In this document: positions 1 to 5,310 of the stretch, one piece after another
Numbering within the stretch: the first letter of the stretch is position 1
Layout: each line of letters begins with the position of its first letter
From: an uncultured Colwellia sp.
Lineage (GTDB): Bacteria > Pseudomonadota > Gammaproteobacteria > Enterobacterales > Alteromonadaceae
Reading direction: 5' to 3'
Length of the DNA stretch: 8,820 bases
NCBI GenBank assembly: GCA_913020705.1
Contig: CAJWBY010000177.1
Span: 1 to 8,820, forward strand
The notes under the pieces: generated by a model
Databases searched by the model: none
The model's input: only the letters and a program-made list of their open reading frames with translations
Told to the model about the DNA's origin: nothing
Translations under genes and position numbers: made by a program

Positions 1-702
1 TACGATCCAGCTAGTTTTGAAAAAAATAAAGATTCAAATATTTTATTGGAATCTCATTTAAAGTCTTTATTAATGAAAGGTGGGGCAAAGTATAGCAATG
101 GCAAATACTATTTAAATCAATCACCAGGTGAAGATAGAAAATATAGTAATTTAGGTGCTGTGTTGGCTGGATATCTTGTAGAAGCTACTACTGGCATATC
201 ACTAGCGAAATACAGTCAACAAACCTTATTTGATTCTCTCAATATGAAAAATACGGCTTGGCTCTTAGCTGGTTTAAACGTAGATAATATTGCTGTCCCA
301 TATTCAATCACAGACCAAGGAGTATTTCAGTCATATGATCACATTGGAAACCCACAATATCCTGATGGTGGTATTAGATCGAGTATTAGAGATTTAAGTA
401 ACTTTATGACTGCTATATTAAATAATAGTGATATCCATGGAAATCAATTGTTATCTGATGAAACGTACAAAGAAATGTTTCAACTTCAATTAAAAAAAGA
501 AATATCTACTACTCAACGATTTTTCTGGAGTGACAACGAAATGGGGATGACTGGCCATATGGGATCAGATCCAGGGGTGTTTACTGCTTTTTACTTTAAT
601 ACACAGAGTAAAGATGGAATAATTATTTTAATGAATATTGATATGAACAAAAATTCTGCCGATGCTATGAAGAAGATTGCTTACGAATTGATGAATTTAT
701 AA
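1..702 (+). CDS. Serine hydrolase, class C beta-lactamase fold (5' end outside window)
   Basis: The frame is open from base 1 to a TAA at 700-702, so the gene begins before the window. A TTG at 46 is only an internal codon. The visible 233 residues are the C-terminal part of a beta-lactamase-family (Pfam PF00144, MEROPS S12-like) serine hydrolase. The second catalytic motif is Y-S-N (fragment residues 48-50), followed by the typical LGAVLAGYLVE helix. A YPDGGIRSS segment precedes the helix that carries RDLSNFM. The third motif is H-M-G in TGHMGSDPG (residues 186-188), the form seen in esterase/peptidase members where true class C enzymes have KTG. The SxxK motif must lie upstream. The family includes D-aminopeptidases, esterases and PBP4-like enzymes, so the substrate is unknown. 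A second, diverged member lies at 5311-6429 on the same strand. Confidence 0.87.
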   Translation, partial: YDPASFEKNKDSNILLESHLKSLLMKGGAKYSNGKYYLNQSPGEDRKYSNLGAVLAGYLVEATTGISLAKYSQQTLFDSLNMKNTAWLLAGLNVDNIAVPYSITDQGVFQSYDHIGNPQYPDGGIRSSIRDLSNFMTAILNNSDIHGNQLLSDETYKEMFQLQLKKEISTTQRFFWSDNEMGMTGHMGSDPGVFTAFYFNTQSKDGIIILMNIDMNKNSADAMKKIAYELMNL

Positions 703-712
703 TGTGAAGCTA

Positions 713-747
713 CGACACTCAACTATTAACCTCATAGTTGAGTGTCG
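713..747 (+). terminator. Perfect 14-bp hairpin after the first serine hydrolase gene
   Basis: CGACACTCAACTAT (713-726) and ATAGTTGAGTGTCG (734-747) are perfect reverse complements around a 7-nt loop. The structure starts 11 bases after the hydrolase stop codon, which suits transcript termination or 3'-end protection. No T-tract follows, so it is not a textbook intrinsic terminator. It could also belong to the left border of the neighbouring IS. Confidence 0.5.
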
Positions 748-1021
748 AGAAGCAGTCTATTTCGTTAGGTATATAAGAACCTAAGTTAGGACGGCTCTGT
801 GGTAGTAGTTAGCCTTTCAAATTCAGGCAATAATGTCCGCAATTGGCTAATTTTTGACATAAAGAACGGTCGCTAGCTAACTTCCGCTTAGCGCACAAAG
901 AACTAAACCGCTCGCGCGGTAATGGCGTTTTTTGCAAGCCCTGTATCAACTTCTAACTTTTGTATTCTTTTCTACTCTTAGTATTGAGGTATTCCGCCTC
1001 AATTTGCTAGGAGTATTTACT
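748..1021. other. Non-coding stretch: left flank and leader of the IS91-type element
   Basis: No convincing gene is visible. The stretch holds short palindromes: TTAGGT/ACCTAA (765-770/779-784), CCTAAGTTAGG (780-790) and ACCGC-TCGC-GCGGT (907-920). It also holds a TTGACA at 854-859 without a good -10 partner. Subterminal hairpins are usual in IS91-family ends, so part of this is probably the left (termination) end. A weak 7-bp inverted match, AGAAGCA (748-754) to TGCTTCT (3399-3405), is one possible pair of outer ends. The exact border cannot be fixed from one copy. Confidence 0.5.
983..1003 (+). repeat. Hairpin in the leader of the recombinase gene
   Basis: ATTGAGG (983-989) and CCTCAAT (997-1003) form a perfect 7-bp stem with a 7-nt loop. 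It ends 5 nt before the ribosome binding site AGGAG (1009-1013) of the recombinase gene. Its position suggests a post-transcriptional check on recombinase expression or insulation from read-through. Function is inference. Confidence 0.4.
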
Positions 1022-1924
1022 ATGAAGATTTCAGTACATTTCCCCCCAGTCCTTCGTCAGAGCATTAACGAAGATATGAGTCTGCGTAAGTTTGCCGTAA
1101 AAACCCAAATATCTTACATCCGAGCCATTAATCGTTTATGTGAGTATTTACAACATTCACCTGAGAATGCTACGCGTGAAGAGTTGCGTGAATTTCAATT
1201 GTTTTTGGTGAATGATGGAGTTTCAGGAACAACCATTAATGGCATCATTTCTGGCTTGAAATTCTTGTATCAAATCACGTTAGACAACTCACAAATTGTC
1301 TCTAAGTTACACACTATACCCGTGGCACGTAACTTACCTATCGTATTAAACCTTGAAGAGATGAAACGCTTTCTTGCGGCTGCTGTTCATCCCAAATATC
1401 ATGCGGCATTCTCTGTAGCCTATGGCGCTGGGCTTCGGGTTAGTGAGGTGGTATCACTCAAAGTCAGTGATGTAGACAAAGAACGTATGGTACTTCGTGT
1501 TGAGCAAGGCAAAGGAAGCAAAGATAGATATGCAAAGCTATCTCCCGCCTTGCATGAGCATTTACGACATTGGTGGGTATTTGCCAATAGGTATGGACAA
1601 ATGCATCGTGAAGGTTGGCTGTTTCCAGGGCTTGATCCCATTAATCATATGTCCGCTCGTCAATTAAGCCGAATATGTGTAGAAACAGCTAAACTGGCAG
1701 GTATAACAAAGAAAGTTTCGATGCATACTTTACGTCATAGCTTTGCTACGCACTTACTCGAAGCTCATGTTGATATTCGCGTCATTCAAGTGTTACTTGG
1801 GCACTCTCGATTAAGCACTACCGCTTTGTACGCGCAAGTCGCTACTAACTTATTACGTGAAGTTATCAGTCCACTCGATGCCTTAGAAAACAAGGATAAG
1901 ACAAAAGATAAGGACAAGTCGTGA
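1022..1924 (+). CDS. Tyrosine recombinase (phage integrase family) of the IS91-type element
   Basis: A 300-residue tyrosine recombinase. I place the start at ATG 1022 because AGGAG (1009-1013) sits 8 nt upstream and the protein then has the usual XerC/D-like length. The frame is open further upstream to a TTG at 932, but that adds 30 unrelated hydrophobic residues. The N-terminal SAM-like DNA-binding domain covers about residues 10-95 (SLRKFAVKTQISY at 20-32) and the catalytic domain about 105-290. All catalytic residues are visible: R139 (GAGLRVSE), K164 (GKGSKDR), H235 and R238 (HTLRHSFATHL), H261 (LLGHSRLST) and nucleophile Y270 (TALYAQV). The tail is lysine/aspartate-rich. The stop is 9 nt before the transposase ATG, so the two are probably co-transcribed. 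It probably assists the HUH transposase, for example by resolving or circularising the element. This role is unproven. Confidence 0.92.
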   Translation: MKISVHFPPVLRQSINEDMSLRKFAVKTQISYIRAINRLCEYLQHSPENATREELREFQLFLVNDGVSGTTINGIISGLKFLYQITLDNSQIVSKLHTIPVARNLPIVLNLEEMKRFLAAAVHPKYHAAFSVAYGAGLRVSEVVSLKVSDVDKERMVLRVEQGKGSKDRYAKLSPALHEHLRHWWVFANRYGQMHREGWLFPGLDPINHMSARQLSRICVETAKLAGITKKVSMHTLRHSFATHLLEAHVDIRVIQVLLGHSRLSTTALYAQVATNLLREVISPLDALENKDKTKDKDKS

Positions 1925-1933
1925 GTATTCACC

Positions 1934-3127
1934 ATGACTCGTCCTCAATTAGAAATAGCCGATATATTTCGTCATCATGGACAGCAATGGCGTGACACTC
2001 ATCAAGGGCATGTAAGTTTAAGTCAATTGAAAGTCATGTCAGCGATTGAAAACTGTCGAACGCAAGTGCTCGGTGGACATATATTACGTTGCCAAGCATG
2101 TGAGCACACTCACATATCTTACAATTCCTGCCGTAATCGTCATTGCCCAAAGTGCCAAGCAAGCTCGGCAAAAAGGTGGCTTGAAGCTCGACAAGCGCAA
2201 CTGTTGCCCGTGGACTATTATCACTTGGTGTTCACTTTGCCTAAAGAGGTTGCCAACTTAGCGTATTACAACAAGTCGGTGATGTATGGTTTATTGTTGA
2301 AAGTAGCCGCAGAGACATTACTGACGATTGGCGGGGATGTAAAACGTCTTGGGGCCAAACTTGGTGTGACATTTGTACTACATACGTGGGGCTCTGCGAT
2401 GACTCATCACCCACATGTGCATGGTATTGTTCCTGGTGGTGGGTTATCTGCTGATGGTGAGCACTGGGTATCATGTAAATCAGGGTTCTTTCTCCCTGTT
2501 CGCGTGCTATCGAGATTGTTTAGACGTTTGTATCTTGAAAAACTATATCTAGCATATCAAAGTAACTCACTGATGTTTTTCGGCCGTGATAAACCACTTG
2601 AGGATGAGAAATTGTTTGCTAAATGGCTTAACCCATTACGTAAAAAAGAGTGGGTTGTTTATGCTAAGCGTCCTTTTGCTGGGCCAAAAGCTGTATTCGC
2701 CTACTTGTCGCGCTATACCCATCGAGTAGCCATATCGAATAGCCGCTTAGTTAAGTGTGATTGCAATGGTGTGACGTTTCGTTGTAAAAACTACCGCGCC
2801 AAAACGGCTAGCCGTTATCGAACCATGACGTTAGATAACGATGAGTTTATTCGCAGGTTTTTGCTACACACACTACCTTCAGGTTTTCATCGCATTCGTC
2901 ACTATGGTTTGATCGCCAATACGGGCTGTAAACAGAATTTGGTGAAGGTTCGTCAATTGCTCAACGTGATTGAAGTCATTCCTGAAACTAAGGACTTAGT
3001 TGAAGAAAAGCCGATTAAGCAAGAGCCAATCTTTGTCTGCCCAGAATGTGGCGGGCCGATGATGATCAACGAAATATTAATCAGTCAGTTGAAACCTCGG
3101 GCACCACCGATGAAACTTGTGAATTAA
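1934..3127 (+). CDS. IS91-family transposase (Y2 HUH nuclease)
   Basis: A 397-residue, full-length IS91-type transposase that nicks one DNA strand, stays linked through a tyrosine and drives rolling-circle-like transfer. An N-terminal zinc-binding domain carries C53-x2-C56, C66-x4-C71-x2-C74 within a CRNRHCPKC block typical of IS91. HLVFTLP at 97-103 opens the catalytic domain. The metal-binding HUH motif is in HPHVHG (H161-V-H163). The paired nucleophiles are Y257 and Y261 in AYLSRYTHRV, matching the two active tyrosines known in IS91 TnpA. A lone CPEC (369-372) near the C-terminus may bind zinc. Start ATG 1934 is supported by length and by the position just after the recombinase stop. The ribosome site is weak, suggesting translational coupling. 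No frameshift or missing key residue is seen. Confidence 0.96.
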   Translation: MTRPQLEIADIFRHHGQQWRDTHQGHVSLSQLKVMSAIENCRTQVLGGHILRCQACEHTHISYNSCRNRHCPKCQASSAKRWLEARQAQLLPVDYYHLVFTLPKEVANLAYYNKSVMYGLLLKVAAETLLTIGGDVKRLGAKLGVTFVLHTWGSAMTHHPHVHGIVPGGGLSADGEHWVSCKSGFFLPVRVLSRLFRRLYLEKLYLAYQSNSLMFFGRDKPLEDEKLFAKWLNPLRKKEWVVYAKRPFAGPKAVFAYLSRYTHRVAISNSRLVKCDCNGVTFRCKNYRAKTASRYRTMTLDNDEFIRRFLLHTLPSGFHRIRHYGLIANTGCKQNLVKVRQLLNVIEVIPETKDLVEEKPIKQEPIFVCPECGGPMMINEILISQLKPRAPPMKLVN

Positions 3128-3455
3128 TAGTCGTGACAAGGCATTAAAAATTATCGAATACTTGATAAGGGGTAGCTTTGCCTAAAGAAAAGAAATCGAC
3201 AAAATAAACTATACTCAAACTAAGAAAAGCCACATAAAAGTGATTTATGCTCAATAAAATAGCTTATCAACCTTCAATGACTTCAGTGTTTTCTCATATA
3301 ACAACCAACCACAATATAACAATCCCCATAGTAAGTATCTAGTTCACGCGGTTTCCACAATGGAGCTTTGTTCGACATCAGCCGGATAGCATCGAGGGTG
3401 CTTCTAGGTTTGTTTTTGGTGGCTGATGACAAACAAACCTAAACAAAGCGGTCGC
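3128..3455. other. Non-coding right flank of the IS (probable origin end)
   Basis: No gene is supported here. The first 200 bases are AT-rich with little structure. The last 80 hold an unusually dense set of inverted repeats (3376-3441). In IS91 elements the origin end lies downstream of the transposase and contains hairpins next to the nick site, so this is the expected place. One frame reads through the palindromes as about 33 residues ending LVADDKQT (stop at 3440-3442). It has no credible start, so I do not call it a gene. Confidence 0.5.
3376..3441. repeat. Interlaced inverted repeats with pseudoknot topology
   Basis: Arm A CATCAGCC (3376-3383) pairs perfectly with A' GGCTGATG (3421-3428). 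Arm B TAGGTTTGTTT (3405-3415) pairs perfectly with B' AAACAAACCTA (3431-3441). The order A-B-A'-B' means the stems are either mutually exclusive or form an H-type pseudoknot. A small AGCA/TGCT hairpin (3388-3391/3399-3402) sits between A and B. The location suggests the terminal recognition structure of the IS91 element, folded in single-stranded DNA. A structured RNA is the alternative. Confidence 0.62.
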
Positions 3456-3896
3456 TCACAATTCACGTACTTGTATTGGTTTAAGTAATATTTTGGCACT
3501 GTTTATCGCATTAATATTTTTAAAGTATTTTTTAACTAAAAAAGTTAGTTTGCTATCGTCATTCAATACACTAGCCAAAGTTTCTATCATAAATTTATAA
3601 TTGGTTTTTTCTGTTTCGACTGTAAGCATTTTATTAAGCCACAACCACATTTTTTCCTCACCTATTTCCTTTTCAATAGCTAACCAAATAATGGGAGCGT
3701 AAGTATAGATATATCTCTCTCTGTCACCATAATCTGAATTTGTTTTTATATTTTTAAGTCCAGTCAGTTTTAAATTATTTAGTGAGTTAAGTTTCCCATT
3801 TATATTTCTGAAATAGCTTTTCTCACTAAGTAACTCCTTTGTTAATTTTAGTGAAAGATACTCTGCTAACGACTCGGTAAATATATAATTTAACAT
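3456..3896 (-). pseudogene. C-terminal fragment of an M1-family (gluzincin) peptidase, catalytic HEXXH missing
   Basis: The 146 residues from ATG 3896 to TGA 3456-3458 resemble the end of an M1 peptidase domain. TESLAEYLSLKL at the start matches the helix that supplies the third zinc ligand, the Glu found about 18 residues after HEXXH. YTYAPIIWLAIEKEIG and the following helices resemble the rest of the domain. The HEXXH helix and everything before it are absent, so peptidase activity is not expected. The frame is open further upstream, but those residues are a shifted reading of the preceding gene. ATG 3896 overlaps that gene's stop by 7 nt (ATGTTAA), so it may still be translated by coupling. 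Most likely a deletion joined the membrane-protein gene to the tail of a neighbouring peptidase gene. The last few codons may also be altered by the adjacent IS border. Family call is from motif reading only. Confidence 0.6.
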
Positions 3897-4555
3897 TCCG
3901 TTTCTGAAAGTGTTTGAATTTTTTTCTCTGCGACATAACAAACCATTTTCAATGCAATGCCATACATTAGTCCTAAAATTGAAAATGAAAAAGCTGTCCC
4001 AAATGAGCTTAAATCAGTCATATTAGCTCCCATCGCTGTCAAACCAATTAAAGTTATAAATAAACCTAAAATAACACCTGAATTACCTAATACGATAAAT
4101 ACCCTCCTTGATAACAAATAAGATTCTTCTGACTGGCTAACGGTATTATTTATTAAAATGGAAAATGCTTTATGCACACTTTTTTTGGATGTTGCTGCAT
4201 AAGTAAAAGCGATAGCGGGTGGGAAAATACCGATTATTGACTGAACATCAATAAACGTGCTTGTAACCCCTGATAAAGCCACTAGCAACATAGTCATAGC
4301 TACAAATAAAATAATACTAAATATAAACATTACAAATCCTCTTTGAGTTTTAAACATAAATTGTATTCCCGACTTCACTGCTTGCCTCCAGTACCAAGTT
4401 TTAGCGGCAATAAGTTTATTATTGGAAATACGTTGAATATATTCTTCGGATAAATCACCTAGTACAGGCTCTACAATACTGTCAGGTAAAGCCCAAGCTA
4501 AAAATAGACTGGCAGCCTTTGGTGGATGGGGAATTGCGGTTTGTGCATTTTTCAT
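3890..4555 (-). CDS. Permease-prefix-like membrane protein with MotA/ExbB-like segment
   Basis: A 221-residue protein. Residues 8-62 (PHPPKAASLFLAWALPD, EPVLGDLSEEY, TWYWRQAVKSG) match the short cytoplasmic 'permease prefix' head that normally precedes MacB/FtsX-type permeases in PadR-linked loci. No permease follows. Instead there are about four hydrophobic segments (roughly 73-95, 104-121, 151-174, 186-208). SIIGIFPPAIAFTYAATSKK and LGNSGVILGLFITLIG with SSFGTAFSFSILGLMYG resemble the paired helices of MotA/TolQ/ExbB proton-channel proteins, an assignment I make with moderate confidence. The start ATGA at 4555-4552 overlaps the PadR stop by 4 nt, showing translational coupling, and AGGGG (4566-4570) may act as ribosome site. 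It sits in the inner membrane. Function is unknown, and it is probably the main target of the PadR repressor. Its C-terminus (ETEC) lies at the M1-fragment junction and could be altered by that rearrangement. Confidence 0.78.
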   Translation of the reverse strand: MKNAQTAIPHPPKAASLFLAWALPDSIVEPVLGDLSEEYIQRISNNKLIAAKTWYWRQAVKSGIQFMFKTQRGFVMFIFSIILFVAMTMLLVALSGVTSTFIDVQSIIGIFPPAIAFTYAATSKKSVHKAFSILINNTVSQSEESYLLSRRVFIVLGNSGVILGLFITLIGLTAMGANMTDLSSFGTAFSFSILGLMYGIALKMVCYVAEKKIQTLSETEC

Positions 4556-4893
4556 TGTTCACAAGCCCCTAAATTTATCGTTACATTCTCCCACATTGAA
4601 GTTAAGGCCTGCTTTGAGCGTTTTAAAGCATATTCTCCTTTAGCTGTCACTTTAAAGTATTTCTTTGCTCTTCCGCCACGTTCTGGTGTGGCTTCCCCCA
4701 TTTTACTTTCAAGCAACCCCTTTTTCTCAAGACGATCTAAAGTCGTATATAAAGCACCGATAGTGACATCTCGTTGAATAGTATCGGCAAGTAGTTGACG
4801 GATAGTGCTGCCATAGGCGTTATCGCCTAATTTTAATGTCGAAAGTAATAAAAACTGTTCGAATTCTCCTAGATATTTTTCTTTATTTGTCAT
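4552..4893 (-). CDS. PadR-family transcriptional repressor
   Basis: A 113-residue winged-helix protein with the PadR signature throughout. It opens with LGEFEQFLLLSTLKLGDNAYG (residues 9-29, mostly conserved family pattern), then the recognition-helix region TIGALYTTLDRLEKKGLLES, and the wing GGRAKKYFKVTAKGEYAL. The C-terminal dimerisation part is short, as in PadR subfamily 2. It is the first gene of a minus-strand unit and overlaps the membrane-protein gene by 4 nt (ATGA). Start ATG 4893 gives the expected N-terminus. No good Shine-Dalgarno is seen. A TTGACA/TACATT promoter and two palindromes lie just upstream, so it very likely represses its own unit. PadR proteins of this type respond to phenolics, drugs or envelope stress. 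The ligand here cannot be told. Confidence 0.94.
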   Translation of the reverse strand: MTNKEKYLGEFEQFLLLSTLKLGDNAYGSTIRQLLADTIQRDVTIGALYTTLDRLEKKGLLESKMGEATPERGGRAKKYFKVTAKGEYALKRSKQALTSMWENVTINLGACEQ

Positions 4894-4915
4894 AACGAAA
4901 CCAAGCCACTCATAA

Positions 4916-4935
4916 ATACCTACAATGTAGAGTAT
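4916..4935. promoter_or_regulatory. Candidate PadR operator 1, over the -10 box
   Basis: The core CTACA-A-TGTAG (4920-4930) is a perfect palindrome, flanked by ATAC and GTAT offset by one base. It shares TGTAGAGTA (4926-4934) with operator 2, 39 bp away. TACA/TGTA-type dyads overlapping the promoter are typical for PadR autoregulation. Binding is inferred. Confidence 0.5.
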
Positions 4936-4952
4936 ACAATTAACGCTGTCAA
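4924..4952 (-). promoter_or_regulatory. Sigma70-type promoter of the padR unit
   Basis: On the minus strand a perfect -35 TTGACA (4952-4947) is followed after 17 nt by TACATT (4929-4924), a 4/6 match to the -10 box. Transcription would begin near 4917, about 24 nt before the padR start codon. The -10 box lies inside a palindrome (4920-4930), so a bound repressor would block polymerase directly. Confidence 0.62.
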
Positions 4953-4956
4953 ATTT

Positions 4957-4976
4957 ATTTACTTTGTAGAGTAAAT
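4957..4976. promoter_or_regulatory. Candidate PadR operator 2, upstream of the -35 box
   Basis: ATTTACT (4957-4963) and AGTAAAT (4970-4976) form a perfect dyad with a 6-bp centre, TTGTAG. It lies 4 bp upstream of the TTGACA box and contains the same TGTAGAGTA (4965-4973) as operator 1. Two sites around a promoter suggest cooperative repression. Confidence 0.45.
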
Positions 4977-5019
4977 AGCGAATTTATGACAGGAAATAAC
5001 CAATTTAGGTTATTTCGCT
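4977..5019. repeat. Inverted repeat with a split left arm
   Basis: GAAATAACC (4993-5001) and GGTTATTTC (5008-5016) form a 9-bp stem with a 6-nt loop. The right arm extends to GGTTATTTCGCT, and the missing match AGCGAA is found at 4977-4982, before a short insertion. It looks like a formerly longer palindrome interrupted on the left. No T-tract flanks it. Confidence 0.45.
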
Positions 5020-5210
5020 CTAGTAAAGCAGTGCCTAAAAGTAACGTTTCTCTGCGATCTTCAAGGACTACAATGAGCTTTTAGGAGTCATAGACTTGTA
5101 TTTATCCTGACAGACAACTGAGCCATCATTGCGGTCATATAAAGATAAGAGTTTTTTCATTTAAAAGAATGATTGAGCGAACTAACAAATTGGTTTTAAA
5201 AAATCCTTAA
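5020..5210. other. Intergenic stretch between divergent padR and hydrolase genes
   Basis: No gene is supported with confidence. On the minus strand a 30-codon frame (5160-5068, MKKLLSLYDRNDGS...) is followed in another frame by 5077-4955 (LIVVLEDRRETLLLGT...). Both read like real protein, suggesting a frameshifted gene scrap. There is no ribosome site, and the second part runs into the padR promoter. Confidence 0.3.
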
Positions 5211-5238
5211 TTGCTAAACAGCTAATTTGATGTATATT
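5211..5238 (+). promoter_or_regulatory. Likely promoter of the second serine hydrolase gene
   Basis: TTGCTA (5211-5216), a 16-nt spacer and TATATT (5233-5238) match sigma70 boxes 4/6 and 5/6. The resulting leader of about 65 nt contains a small hairpin, TGTTGT/ACAACA (5262-5267/5273-5278), and the ribosome site AGGAG (5298-5302). Confidence 0.42.
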
Positions 5239-5310
5239 AAGTTTAAATTCGCCATGAAAAATGTTGTGCCTTACAACAGTATTATTTGAATTTTAAAAGG
5301 AGCAAAGGAA

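Larger units (their letters stand above)
860..3450 (+). mobile_element. IS91-family insertion sequence with tyrosine recombinase and HUH transposase (borders approximate)
   Basis: Two adjacent + strand genes define it: a phage-integrase-type recombinase (1022-1924) and an IS91-family Y2 transposase (1934-3127), 9 nt apart. IS91 elements move by rolling-circle, single-strand transfer. They make no target duplication and insert next to a GTTC or CTTG tetranucleotide at the origin (right) end. Several family members carry an extra integrase-like gene upstream of tnpA, as here. The inside edges are the genes. The outer edges are inferred from where palindrome-rich non-coding DNA lies, about 750-930 on the left and 3340-3470 on the right. 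Nearby GTTC/CTTG candidates are GTTC at 3341-3344 and 3370-3373, and CTTG at 3470-3473. Both genes look intact, so the element may be active. Confidence 0.78.

Noticed and set aside
932..1021. Upstream extension of the tyrosine recombinase to a TTG start
   Set aside because: The extra 30 residues do not look like the family, include a hairpin and lie before the good ribosome site of ATG 1022.
2046..2474. Open frames overlapping the IS91 transposase on both strands
   Set aside because: They are shadow frames of a gene with complete catalytic motifs and have no family features.
3341..3442. About 33-residue frame ending LVADDKQT over the interlaced repeats
   Set aside because: No start codon with a ribosome site, and the DNA is better explained by its inverted repeats.
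4526..4777. Plus-strand frame opposite padR and the membrane-protein gene
   Set aside because: It runs antisense to a clear PadR gene and its translation has no recognisable pattern.
5254..5289. 11-codon leader peptide frame (MKNVVPYNSII) before the second hydrolase
   Set aside because: No Shine-Dalgarno upstream and no attenuator-like codons; most likely chance.
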